Assembly: GCA_037975125.1 (NCBI GenBank) | Contig: CM075856.1 | Location: forward strand, 6,519,078 to 6,583,077 | Source of the DNA: Latrodectus hesperus | Taxonomy: Eukaryota; Arthropoda; Arachnida; Araneae; Theridiidae | Reading direction: 5' to 3' | DNA: 64,000 nt | In this document: piece by piece, positions 51,000 to 64,000 of the stretch | Numbering within the stretch: position 1 is the first letter of the stretch | How the letters are laid out: the number at the start of each line of letters is the position of its first letter | Position numbers and translations under genes: made by a program | The notes under the pieces: generated by a model | What the model was told of the DNA's origin: nothing | The model's input: only the letters and a program-made list of their open reading frames with translations | Database searches by the model: none

Positions 51000-53900
51000 A
51001 GTTTTAAAAATCTACTCTATTTTTTGTGTTTTGTTCTTTTCAAGATTGATAATTTCTTTTATTTAAAATTTTTTTATTTAATATTTATATATTATAATAA
51101 ATTGTTAAGACTATTAAAATTTTCAACATTTTATATTGTTTAATTGAATTTCCTAAAAAATTAATAATTTTTTTCATTTATGACACCATTTAACCTTTAA
51201 GTTTCTGATTTAGTAATTTTCTCACTTTTTTTGAGAGATTATTTTATTCAGTTTTATTTTCAAGTATAATTAAATGTATGATTTTAAAATTTTTATAACA
51301 TTTTCTGTCAAAGATTAGTTTAATAACACCTTACAATTGATGTTCAGGAGAATACGAAAAAATGTTTCATATTGGAAAATTTTTATTTTAATGGTAGGGA
51401 TACATTTAATGTTACTTTTTCTTTCTTCATGTATAATTTTTAAACTAAGTTTAAAATAATTCAACCAGGACATTTAACAGTGCTTGCATTTACTGAAATT
51501 TTAATCGATTGTAGTTTGAAAGATTGTATCCCCTTCCCATACATTAGCTACACTGAAATTAAAATGAAAATTATTTGTTGGTGCTTTATCAATGTCCATG
51601 TGCGCATCTTCTTAATTTTTGTAAAGTCCCCCTCCAAAATTAGTCTACAAAATTGTTATATATCAATTATTTATCCACAGTTAGTTAATATATTGTTGAA
51701 GAATTGTCTTAGTGTTTGCCAGTATTTTTTTTTTTTCCTTTTCAATTTTGAGGTTATTTCAATAGAGATTTTTCTTTTATATAACGTAAATTTTGTTTCG
51801 ATTTGTTAAAATTATGTTAATTTCAACAGTACAGAGAAATACATTGCCTTTAATATTTCAGAACTGCCTCAAGATTTTAATGACATAGCAAAAGAAATAT
51901 TATTTATTATTTTTAATATTTTATTAAAAGTAGAAGGAAACTTAACACCAACATGTCTGCTTTTATTGCTTTTGTGAACAATTTTGAATTCCAGAACCTT
52001 TATGTTGCAGTGTTTGTGTCACTTTTTGGGAATGAGACCACTTTTCAAAATTGATTTAAATAATTTATATCTGCATTATATAATGTATTCTTAAAATAAA
52101 ACTATTTTTGTTTTAACAAAAGTGACACTTTGATGGATATTTGACACACATTATTTAAAAGTGTCAAAAATTCTTGTTAAATAATTGCAATTATAATAAA
52201 ATACTTTGTAAGAATTGATTTAATTTTGCACTCAAAGCATTATTTTTTTAAATCTTAATCACTATAATTTTATTTTGTTTTTGCAATAATCTGTGTCTTG
52301 CAGATTCTGTTATTATAGATTATTTTCTTAAATTGTTTCATAGGTTACAATTTATATTTTATTATTTTTCTGACAAAATTTTTGTGTCTTTGACATTTTT
52401 TTTTCATATATTATCTATTAAATGATTCAAGTGCTCTACAATGTATTGTTAAAATAATTTAGTATAGTATTCATGCCTATAAAATGTCTTGAATGATAAG
52501 CATTTATTCAAATAAAATTTCAGAAATACTTGTTCCCCTCTTTTTTCTTGTAATGTTTCGAATTTATTTGACATGTTTGCTCATACACTAAAAGAAATAG
52601 GCTTTAATATCAACTGAATTATTTTGTTCTTTATGTTCTCTTTAAAAATTGATATGTGTGATAATGCGACAAAATTTATTAAAATTGTAAAAATTAATAA
52701 CATATTATTCCATCTTTTTTAAGGATTATTTTGTAATGTTATTTATAAGATATATAGATACTATTTCTTTTATTAAATCAATTTAAATCTCAGAATTCCC
52801 ATAAAATCATTTTACCTCCTAACTTTAACATATTTTCTTATTCACTTTCATTTTTTAAATAATATTAAATGTATGACTTATAAAAAGTTACACTTTGAAA
52901 TTTGATCAATGCAGTAATCGATTACAATTACAATTATTCAAATCCAATTCTTGCATTCATTCTCTGATTTCTCAGGAAAATTTTGTAAAAAAGAATATAT
53001 AGATATTAATTCATATAAGTTTGATATACGCGCACATATTAACGCAATGTAGCATATTAAAGCAGCATATATTATAAATACTTAAAATATTGACATCATT
53101 TATGTGGTATTCCATTCAAAATATTTCTGAATTTTTAAATTTCTTATGTTGTTTTTATAGGATATTTTGTTTTTTGTACTTTCAATTAACTACATTGTTT
53201 TATTTCTTAAATTGCATGATGGTCTAAAACTCCTGTTTAACTGTGAGAAATGCTTTTTGCACAAATTCTCCCTTTATATATTGTGCATGCAGCTTTTCTT
53301 TCTATTAAGAGTAGAAATGATAAAATTGTTCCTTTTTATCTTAAACATTAAAGAATGTACAATATGTTATTTAATGCTTTTTTATCTATATGAAATTTCA
53401 ATTATACTTCTCTGCCAGTTACTGTGAAAAATATCTTGAAATTATTTTACATCCTTTTTCTTTGTTTGGTTTTAAAAGTTTGGAAAGTAGAGTAGTTTTA
53501 GAAATCTTTTAAATTTTTTGTGTTGTGTGTTCTTTTTAAGAATAATAATTTCTTTTATTTTAAAAACAAGGTTTATTTGAATAAGTTGGTTCATTTTTAA
53601 AATTTTAAAGATTTTTCCTTCATACACTATTTTAAGCATGAAGTATATGATTTAATAATTTTTTCATTTTCTATAAAAGATTATTTCTTCCATTTTGATT
53701 TTTTATGTAACATTAAATGTATGATATAAAAGTTATCAAAAGATTAATAACAGATTAGAAATCCTGTTGAGTATATTCTAAAAAAATATTTTAAACTTGA
53801 ACTATTTTGATAGTAGGGATGCGCTTTACATTACCTTTACTTTTTTCATGTGTAATTTTTAAAATAGCTTTAAGATACCTTATCGAGGATTTTCGACTGT

Positions 53901-56303
53901 GCTTGGAAACTGTAATCCATTATAGTTTCATGGATTGTATCCCCTTTCCCTCATATTAGCTACACTGAAATAATTTCAAAAATTATTCATTGGTGTTTGA
54001 TAACTATTTATGTGCACATCTCTTAATTTTGGAAAAGTCCACCTGTAAAATTATACTTGAATTTGTTAGATATGAATTATTTCTCCAACATTAGTTCATA
54101 GATTTTTCCAGATTGCACTCAGTGTCTGTCATTATTTTTCTTTCATTTTCAAGTTATTCAAATAGGAATTATGCTTTTATACAATGTAAATTTTGGTTAC
54201 ATTTTGTAGAATTATGTTTATTTCAAAGTATAGTGCTTGTATAATTTAAAATAAAATGTTTTTCTATAAATTGTTACTTTTATAATTTCCCCTTTTTGCA
54301 GGATAAATAACTAAAATTATTGCCAAGATATTTTTATAATATTTCTTTTAATACATCATTTTATATCCTGTAATTCCGATTAATTCATATTATAACTAAT
54401 CTCCAACATATATTTATTTACTTTTTTTAAATAACATTAAATATAGACTTTTTTCATGTATAATTCTTAAATTTACTGTAAGATAACTTGTCAGGGATTT
54501 TTGACAGTGCTTGCAAATGGTAATCTATTATGGTTTTGTAGATTGAATCCCCTTTCCCTCATATTAGCAAAACTGAAATTAATTTCAAAATTATTATTGG
54601 TGTTTGATTAATATCTATGTTTTAACTCTTAATTTTCGAAAAGTCAACCTGTAAAATTAGTTTGAAATTTGTTAGATGTAAATGATTTTTCTACAATTAG
54701 TTAATAGATTATTCTAGAATTAACTTCGTGTCTACCAAAATTTATCTATATTTATAAGTTATTAAAATAATGATTATGCTTTTACATGACTTAAATTTTG
54801 TTAACTGTAAAATTATGTTAATTTCAAAATGTACTTCTCCTATAATTAAAGAAAATTGTACTTGAATGAATTGTTACTTTTACTATTCCCTCTTTTTACA
54901 TTATTATTTAGTATAATTATTTCTAAGATATTTATATACTATGTCTTTGATTACATCATTCTAAAGCTCATAATTACCATTAAATCCTTTTACATCCTAG
55001 CTCTATAATATTTTTTTATTTACTTTCATTTTTTAAATAACTTAAAATGTATTACTTAGAAAAGAATTTTTATGCTTTGGAACTTGATCCATGTAGTATT
55101 AGATTACATTTATTTAAATCCTATTCATGCTGTCATTCTCCCATTTTTAGGGAATATTTTTTAAGGTATTAATTATAGTTTTTTGTACATATTGAAACAA
55201 CCTAATATATTATAACAACACTTATTATAAAGTTCTTTGTCAACAATTATATAGTATTTTATTGAAAGTATTTCTGAATTTTGAAATTGATTCTTTACTA
55301 TTTTGTTATGTTCATAGGACTTTCTGTTGCTTGAATAATCAATTAACTTCATTAATTTCTTAAATTGCTTGATGGTCTGCAAGTCCTGTTTTGTTGTGAG
55401 TAATGGTTTTCTGCACAAATTCTTTCTTTATATCATAACATGCAGTTTTTTCTTTCTAATGAGAGTAGAAATGTTAAAAGTGTTCTTTTTTTTCATAAAC
55501 ATGAAGTGTAATATTTAAGACTGTACAATCATTCATTTATGAATATTTATCGGAATAAATTTCAGTTATATTGGTTTGCCAGTTACTCTTATAAAGATCT
55601 TCAATTTATTTCTCATCTTTTGTTATTGTTTGGTTCTAAAAGCTTGGATAGGAGAGCTGTTTTAAAAACCTTGTCAATTTTTTCTGTTACTTTTTCTTCT
55701 TAAGAATAATATTTTCTTTTATTTAATAAACAAGTTTTATTTTAATAAGTTGTCATCAGTTTTAAAATATTCCACATTAAATATTGTTTAATGGATTGTA
55801 CTTCAAAATTTCAATGATTTTTTCTTTTATTACACAATGTTAAGCATGAAGCATTTAATTTAATAATTTCTCACTATCTGTAACTAATTATTTAATTCAT
55901 TTTGATTTCTTATGTAACATTTAATGCAGGTTTTAAAATTTTTTATAATATTTTCGGTAAAATGTCCTTGTAATAACAGATTATAAATCTTCTTGCTGAA
56001 ATTCTTAAAAATATTTTAAACTGAAAATTTTTTTATTTCTATTGTAGGGATGCGCTTTACATTCTCCTTACTTTTTCATGCATAATTATTAAAATAGCTT
56101 TAAGATAGCTTATCTGGGACTTTTGACTGTGCTTGGAAACTGTAATCCATTATAATTTCATGGATTGTATCCCCTGTCCCCCATATTAGCTACACTGAAA
56201 TAATTTGAAAATTATTTATTGGTGTACGATTACTATTTGTGTGCAAATCTGGTAATTTTGGAAATGTAAAATTTAACTTGAATTTGTTAGGTATAAATAA
56301 TTT
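51000..56303 (+). repeat. Array unit 3 (5304 bp)
   Basis: This is a complete unit. Its first poly-T tract (51725-51736) has 12 T and the second (55486-55493) has 8 T where the other units have 7. Confidence 0.95.
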
Positions 56304-59300
56304 AGTTTTAAAAATCTACTCTATTTTTTGTGTTTTGTTCTTTTCAAGATTGATAATTTCTTTTATTTAAAATTTTTTTATTTAATATTTATATATTATA
56401 ATAAATTGTTAAGACTATTAAAATTTTCAACATTTTATATTGTTTAATTGAATTTCCTAAAAAATTAATAATTTTTTTCATTTATGACACCATTTAACCT
56501 TTAAGTTTCTGATTTAGTAATTTTCTCACTTTTTTTGAGAGATTATTTTATTCAGTTTTATTTTCAAGTATAATTAAATGTATGATTTTAAAATTTTTAT
56601 AACATTTTCTGTCAAAGATTAGTTTAATAACACCTTACAATTGATGTTCAGGAGAATACGAAAAAATGTTTCATATTGGAAAATTTTTATTTTAATGGTA
56701 GGGATACATTTAATGTTACTTTTTCTTTCTTCATGTATAATTTTTAAACTAAGTTTAAAATAATTCAACCAGGACATTTAACAGTGCTTGCATTTACTGA
56801 AATTTTAATCGATTGTAGTTTGAAAGATTGTATCCCCTTCCCATACATTAGCTACACTGAAATTAAAATGAAAATTATTTGTTGGTGCTTTATCAATGTC
56901 CATGTGCGCATCTTCTTAATTTTTGTAAAGTCCCCCTCCAAAATTAGTCTACAAAATTGTTATATATCAATTATTTATCCACAGTTAGTTAATATATTGT
57001 TGAAGAATTGTCTTAGTGTTTGCCAGTATTTTTTTTTTTTCCTTTTCAATTTTGAGGTTATTTCAATAGAGATTTTTCTTTTATATAACGTAAATTTTGT
57101 TTCGATTTGTTAAAATTATGTTAATTTCAACAGTACAGAGAAATACATTGCCTTTAATATTTCAGAACTGCCTCAAGATTTTAATGACATAGCAAAAGAA
57201 ATATTATTTATTATTTTTAATATTTTATTAAAAGTAGAAGGAAACTTAACACCAACATGTCTGCTTTTATTGCTTTTGTGAACAATTTTGAATTCCAGAA
57301 CCTTTATGTTGCAGTGTTTGTGTCACTTTTTGGGAATGAGACCACTTTTCAAAATTGATTTAAATAATTTATATCTGCATTATATAATGTATTCTTAAAA
57401 TAAAACTATTTTTGTTTTAACAAAAGTGACACTTTGATGGATATTTGACACACATTATTTAAAAGTGTCAAAAATTCTTGTTAAATAATTGCAATTATAA
57501 TAAAATACTTTGTAAGAATTGATTTAATTTTGCACTCAAAGCATTATTTTTTTAAATCTTAATCACTATAATTTTATTTTGTTTTTGCAATAATCTGTGT
57601 CTTGCAGATTCTGTTATTATAGATTATTTTCTTAAATTGTTTCATAGGTTACAATTTATATTTTATTATTTTTCTGACAAAATTTTTGTGTCTTTGACAT
57701 TTTTTTTTCATATATTATCTATTAAATGATTCAAGTGCTCTACAATGTATTGTTAAAATAATTTAGTATAGTATTCATGCCTATAAAATGTCTTGAATGA
57801 TAAGCATTTATTCAAATAAAATTTCAGAAATACTTGTTCCCCTCTTTTTTCTTGTAATGTTTCGAATTTATTTGACATGTTTGCTCATACACTAAAAGAA
57901 ATAGGCTTTAATATCAACTGAATTATTTTGTTCTTTATGTTCTCTTTAAAAATTGATATGTGTGATAATGCGACAAAATTTATTAAAATTGTAAAAATTA
58001 ATAACATATTATTCCATCTTTTTTAAGGATTATTTTGTAATGTTATTTATAAGATATATAGATACTATTTCTTTTATTAAATCAATTTAAATCTCAGAAT
58101 TCCCATAAAATCATTTTACCTCCTAACTTTAACATATTTTCTTATTCACTTTCATTTTTTAAATAATATTAAATGTATGACTTATAAAAAGTTACACTTT
58201 GAAATTTGATCAATGCAGTAATCGATTACAATTACAATTATTCAAATCCAATTCTTGCATTCATTCTCTGATTTCTCAGGAAAATTTTGTAAAAAAGAAT
58301 ATATAGATATTAATTCATATAAGTTTGATATACGCGCACATATTAACGCAATGTAGCATATTAAAGCAGCATATATTATAAATACTTAAAATATTGACAT
58401 CATTTATGTGGTATTCCATTCAAAATATTTCTGAATTTTTAAATTTCTTATGTTGTTTTTATAGGATATTTTGTTTTTTGTACTTTCAATTAACTACATT
58501 GTTTTATTTCTTAAATTGCATGATGGTCTAAAACTCCTGTTTAACTGTGAGAAATGCTTTTTGCACAAATTCTCCCTTTATATATTGTGCATGCAGCTTT
58601 TCTTTCTATTAAGAGTAGAAATGATAAAATTGTTCCTTTTTATCTTAAACATTAAAGAATGTACAATATGTTATTTAATGCTTTTTTATCTATATGAAAT
58701 TTCAATTATACTTCTCTGCCAGTTACTGTGAAAAATATCTTGAAATTATTTTACATCCTTTTTCTTTGTTTGGTTTTAAAAGTTTGGAAAGTAGAGTAGT
58801 TTTAGAAATCTTTTAAATTTTTTGTGTTGTGTGTTCTTTTTAAGAATAATAATTTCTTTTATTTTAAAAACAAGGTTTATTTGAATAAGTTGGTTCATTT
58901 TTAAAATTTTAAAGATTTTTCCTTCATACACTATTTTAAGCATGAAGTATATGATTTAATAATTTTTTCATTTTCTATAAAAGATTATTTCTTCCATTTT
59001 GATTTTTTATGTAACATTAAATGTATGATATAAAAGTTATCAAAAGATTAATAACAGATTAGAAATCCTGTTGAGTATATTCTAAAAAAATATTTTAAAC
59101 TTGAACTATTTTGATAGTAGGGATGCGCTTTACATTACCTTTACTTTTTTCATGTGTAATTTTTAAAATAGCTTTAAGATACCTTATCGAGGATTTTCGA
59201 CTGTGCTTGGAAACTGTAATCCATTATAGTTTCATGGATTGTATCCCCTTTCCCTCATATTAGCTACACTGAAATAATTTCAAAAATTATTCATTGGTGT

Positions 59301-61606
59301 TTGATAACTATTTATGTGCACATCTCTTAATTTTGGAAAAGTCCACCTGTAAAATTATACTTGAATTTGTTAGATATGAATTATTTCTCCAACATTAGTT
59401 CATAGATTTTTCCAGATTGCACTCAGTGTCTGTCATTATTTTTCTTTCATTTTCAAGTTATTCAAATAGGAATTATGCTTTTATACAATGTAAATTTTGG
59501 TTACATTTTGTAGAATTATGTTTATTTCAAAGTATAGTGCTTGTATAATTTAAAATAAAATGTTTTTCTATAAATTGTTACTTTTATAATTTCCCCTTTT
59601 TGCAGGATAAATAACTAAAATTATTGCCAAGATATTTTTATAATATTTCTTTTAATACATCATTTTATATCCTGTAATTCCGATTAATTCATATTATAAC
59701 TAATCTCCAACATATATTTATTTACTTTTTTTAAATAACATTAAATATAGACTTTTTTCATGTATAATTCTTAAATTTACTGTAAGATAACTTGTCAGGG
59801 ATTTTTGACAGTGCTTGCAAATGGTAATCTATTATGGTTTTGTAGATTGAATCCCCTTTCCCTCATATTAGCAAAACTGAAATTAATTTCAAAATTATTA
59901 TTGGTGTTTGATTAATATCTATGTTTTAACTCTTAATTTTCGAAAAGTCAACCTGTAAAATTAGTTTGAAATTTGTTAGATGTAAATGATTTTTCTACAA
60001 TTAGTTAATAGATTATTCTAGAATTAACTTCGTGTCTACCAAAATTTATCTATATTTATAAGTTATTAAAATAATGATTATGCTTTTACATGACTTAAAT
60101 TTTGTTAACTGTAAAATTATGTTAATTTCAAAATGTACTTCTCCTATAATTAAAGAAAATTGTACTTGAATGAATTGTTACTTTTACTATTCCCTCTTTT
60201 TACATTATTATTTAGTATAATTATTTCTAAGATATTTATATACTATGTCTTTGATTACATCATTCTAAAGCTCATAATTACCATTAAATCCTTTTACATC
60301 CTAGCTCTATAATATTTTTTTATTTACTTTCATTTTTTAAATAACTTAAAATGTATTACTTAGAAAAGAATTTTTATGCTTTGGAACTTGATCCATGTAG
60401 TATTAGATTACATTTATTTAAATCCTATTCATGCTGTCATTCTCCCATTTTTAGGGAATATTTTTTAAGGTATTAATTATAGTTTTTTGTACATATTGAA
60501 ACAACCTAATATATTATAACAACACTTATTATAAAGTTCTTTGTCAACAATTATATAGTATTTTATTGAAAGTATTTCTGAATTTTGAAATTGATTCTTT
60601 ACTATTTTGTTATGTTCATAGGACTTTCTGTTGCTTGAATAATCAATTAACTTCATTAATTTCTTAAATTGCTTGATGGTCTGCAAGTCCTGTTTTGTTG
60701 TGAGTAATGGTTTTCTGCACAAATTCTTTCTTTATATCATAACATGCAGTTTTTTCTTTCTAATGAGAGTAGAAATGTTAAAAGTGTTCTTTTTTTCATA
60801 AACATGAAGTGTAATATTTAAGACTGTACAATCATTCATTTATGAATATTTATCGGAATAAATTTCAGTTATATTGGTTTGCCAGTTACTCTTATAAAGA
60901 TCTTCAATTTATTTCTCATCTTTTGTTATTGTTTGGTTCTAAAAGCTTGGATAGGAGAGCTGTTTTAAAAACCTTGTCAATTTTTTCTGTTACTTTTTCT
61001 TCTTAAGAATAATATTTTCTTTTATTTAATAAACAAGTTTTATTTTAATAAGTTGTCATCAGTTTTAAAATATTCCACATTAAATATTGTTTAATGGATT
61101 GTACTTCAAAATTTCAATGATTTTTTCTTTTATTACACAATGTTAAGCATGAAGCATTTAATTTAATAATTTCTCACTATCTGTAACTAATTATTTAATT
61201 CATTTTGATTTCTTATGTAACATTTAATGCAGGTTTTAAAATTTTTTATAATATTTTCGGTAAAATGTCCTTGTAATAACAGATTATAAATCTTCTTGCT
61301 GAAATTCTTAAAAATATTTTAAACTGAAAATTTTTTTATTTCTATTGTAGGGATGCGCTTTACATTCTCCTTACTTTTTCATGCATAATTATTAAAATAG
61401 CTTTAAGATAGCTTATCTGGGACTTTTGACTGTGCTTGGAAACTGTAATCCATTATAATTTCATGGATTGTATCCCCTGTCCCCCATATTAGCTACACTG
61501 AAATAATTTGAAAATTATTTATTGGTGTACGATTACTATTTGTGTGCAAATCTGGTAATTTTGGAAATGTAAAATTTAACTTGAATTTGTTAGGTATAAA
61601 TAATTT
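56304..61606 (+). repeat. Array unit 4 (5303 bp)
   Basis: This is a complete unit with 12 T (57029-57040) and 7 T in the two variable tracts, the shortest form seen. Confidence 0.95.
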
Positions 61607-64000
61607 AGTTTTAAAAATCTACTCTATTTTTTGTGTTTTGTTCTTTTCAAGATTGATAATTTCTTTTATTTAAAATTTTTTTATTTAATATTTATATATT
61701 ATAATAAATTGTTAAGACTATTAAAATTTTCAACATTTTATATTGTTTAATTGAATTTCCTAAAAAATTAATAATTTTTTTCATTTATGACACCATTTAA
61801 CCTTTAAGTTTCTGATTTAGTAATTTTCTCACTTTTTTTGAGAGATTATTTTATTCAGTTTTATTTTCAAGTATAATTAAATGTATGATTTTAAAATTTT
61901 TATAACATTTTCTGTCAAAGATTAGTTTAATAACACCTTACAATTGATGTTCAGGAGAATACGAAAAAATGTTTCATATTGGAAAATTTTTATTTTAATG
62001 GTAGGGATACATTTAATGTTACTTTTTCTTTCTTCATGTATAATTTTTAAACTAAGTTTAAAATAATTCAACCAGGACATTTAACAGTGCTTGCATTTAC
62101 TGAAATTTTAATCGATTGTAGTTTGAAAGATTGTATCCCCTTCCCATACATTAGCTACACTGAAATTAAAATGAAAATTATTTGTTGGTGCTTTATCAAT
62201 GTCCATGTGCGCATCTTCTTAATTTTTGTAAAGTCCCCCTCCAAAATTAGTCTACAAAATTGTTATATATCAATTATTTATCCACAGTTAGTTAATATAT
62301 TGTTGAAGAATTGTCTTAGTGTTTGCCAGTATTTTTTTTTTTTCCTTTTCAATTTTGAGGTTATTTCAATAGAGATTTTTCTTTTATATAACGTAAATTT
62401 TGTTTCGATTTGTTAAAATTATGTTAATTTCAACAGTACAGAGAAATACATTGCCTTTAATATTTCAGAACTGCCTCAAGATTTTAATGACATAGCAAAA
62501 GAAATATTATTTATTATTTTTAATATTTTATTAAAAGTAGAAGGAAACTTAACACCAACATGTCTGCTTTTATTGCTTTTGTGAACAATTTTGAATTCCA
62601 GAACCTTTATGTTGCAGTGTTTGTGTCACTTTTTGGGAATGAGACCACTTTTCAAAATTGATTTAAATAATTTATATCTGCATTATATAATGTATTCTTA
62701 AAATAAAACTATTTTTGTTTTAACAAAAGTGACACTTTGATGGATATTTGACACACATTATTTAAAAGTGTCAAAAATTCTTGTTAAATAATTGCAATTA
62801 TAATAAAATACTTTGTAAGAATTGATTTAATTTTGCACTCAAAGCATTATTTTTTTAAATCTTAATCACTATAATTTTATTTTGTTTTTGCAATAATCTG
62901 TGTCTTGCAGATTCTGTTATTATAGATTATTTTCTTAAATTGTTTCATAGGTTACAATTTATATTTTATTATTTTTCTGACAAAATTTTTGTGTCTTTGA
63001 CATTTTTTTTTCATATATTATCTATTAAATGATTCAAGTGCTCTACAATGTATTGTTAAAATAATTTAGTATAGTATTCATGCCTATAAAATGTCTTGAA
63101 TGATAAGCATTTATTCAAATAAAATTTCAGAAATACTTGTTCCCCTCTTTTTTCTTGTAATGTTTCGAATTTATTTGACATGTTTGCTCATACACTAAAA
63201 GAAATAGGCTTTAATATCAACTGAATTATTTTGTTCTTTATGTTCTCTTTAAAAATTGATATGTGTGATAATGCGACAAAATTTATTAAAATTGTAAAAA
63301 TTAATAACATATTATTCCATCTTTTTTAAGGATTATTTTGTAATGTTATTTATAAGATATATAGATACTATTTCTTTTATTAAATCAATTTAAATCTCAG
63401 AATTCCCATAAAATCATTTTACCTCCTAACTTTAACATATTTTCTTATTCACTTTCATTTTTTAAATAATATTAAATGTATGACTTATAAAAAGTTACAC
63501 TTTGAAATTTGATCAATGCAGTAATCGATTACAATTACAATTATTCAAATCCAATTCTTGCATTCATTCTCTGATTTCTCAGGAAAATTTTGTAAAAAAG
63601 AATATATAGATATTAATTCATATAAGTTTGATATACGCGCACATATTAACGCAATGTAGCATATTAAAGCAGCATATATTATAAATACTTAAAATATTGA
63701 CATCATTTATGTGGTATTCCATTCAAAATATTTCTGAATTTTTAAATTTCTTATGTTGTTTTTATAGGATATTTTGTTTTTTGTACTTTCAATTAACTAC
63801 ATTGTTTTATTTCTTAAATTGCATGATGGTCTAAAACTCCTGTTTAACTGTGAGAAATGCTTTTTGCACAAATTCTCCCTTTATATATTGTGCATGCAGC
63901 TTTTCTTTCTATTAAGAGTAGAAATGATAAAATTGTTCCTTTTTATCTTAAACATTAAAGAATGTACAATATGTTATTTAATGCTTTTTTATCTATATGA
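61607..64000 (+). repeat. Array unit 5 (partial, cut by the window end)
   Basis: The first 2394 bp of a further unit, in register with units 2-4, with 12 T at 62332-62343. The array therefore extends beyond this window by an unknown amount. Confidence 0.95.

Larger units (their letters stand above)
40389..64000 (+). repeat. Tandem array of a 5.3-kb higher-order repeat
   Basis: AGTTTTAAAAATCTACTCTA marks successive unit starts at 40389, 45696, 51000, 56304 and 61607, giving unit lengths of 5307, 5304, 5304 and 5303 bp and a partial fifth unit. Each unit carries four GATTGTATCCCC/GATTGAATCCCC core blocks (40912, 43325, 43934 and 45552 in unit 1) and several ATTTCTGAATTT-type blocks, showing it is made of diverged, partly deleted monomers of about 1.6 kb. 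The array continues past the window end. Identical short open frames in each unit are low-complexity, hydrophobic, T-rich translations and are not called as genes. It may be a pericentromeric or other macrosatellite; assembly duplication is the alternative. Confidence 0.95.

Noticed and set aside
40871..62416. Identical open frames of 81-109 codons recurring in every array unit
   Set aside because: They are carried by the tandem repeat, begin at non-ATG codons in several cases, translate to low-complexity Phe/Leu/Ile-rich sequence and have no domains. Their identity reflects repeat homogeneity, not protein selection.
40389..64000. CRISPR-like or rDNA-like array
   Set aside because: The unit is far too long for CRISPR and contains no rRNA-like sequence; it is a T-rich non-coding macrosatellite.

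Overview
The window reads as nuclear DNA of an animal, most likely an arthropod and possibly a spider. By eye it is strongly AT-rich, has almost no open reading frames and is full of eukaryotic repeats: a Tc1-type element, a mariner-type DD41D element, a hAT-type deletion derivative, a SINE-like retroposon, microsatellites and a large satellite-like array. The spider suggestion rests on the general look of the transposase and SINE families and is inference. There are no operons, rRNA genes, convincing tRNA genes or CRISPR arrays. Base composition was judged by eye.

Layout. 1-7.7 kb is AT-rich non-coding DNA with small palindromes. 7737-7908 is the only stretch that looks like an ordinary protein-coding exon: an open frame behind a strong 3' splice site and ending at a GT donor. 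8258-9664 is a dead Tc1-type (DD34E) transposon whose transposase gene lies on the minus strand, with one frameshift, four stop codons and the second catalytic Asp changed to Asn. 10120-11411 is a dead mariner-type transposon with perfect 26-bp terminal inverted repeats and a D-to-D spacing of 41 residues (DD41D, rosa-like). 11.4-20.9 kb is mostly unassigned DNA holding a tRNA-like promoter remnant, a SINE-like insertion with a 13-bp target duplication (16841-17183), two inverted repeats and a GC-rich patch with a TATA motif (about 18.73-19.10 kb). 20956-21647 is a non-autonomous hAT-like element. 26.28-28.24 kb holds two diverged copies of a GC-rich dispersed repeat separated by a (TA)35 tract.

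The most striking part is 28.24-64 kb. From 40389 to the window end a unit of about 5304 bp is repeated head to tail, four full copies plus a partial fifth, and the array runs out of the window. Units 2-4 differ in length only by single steps in two poly-T tracts. Each unit is itself built of diverged, rearranged copies of an ancestral monomer of about 1.6 kb, so this is a higher-order repeat. Older decayed copies of the same monomer fill much of 28.24-33 kb and about 37.8-40.4 kb. The plus strand is T-rich across most of the domain. Short open frames recurring in each unit are carried along by the repeat and do not look like genes. I know of no described family that matches it, but without a database search novelty is only a hypothesis, and assembly expansion must be excluded.

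Few genes act together here. The exon candidate may belong to a long gene whose introns make up much of the window, and the transposases are all inactivated.
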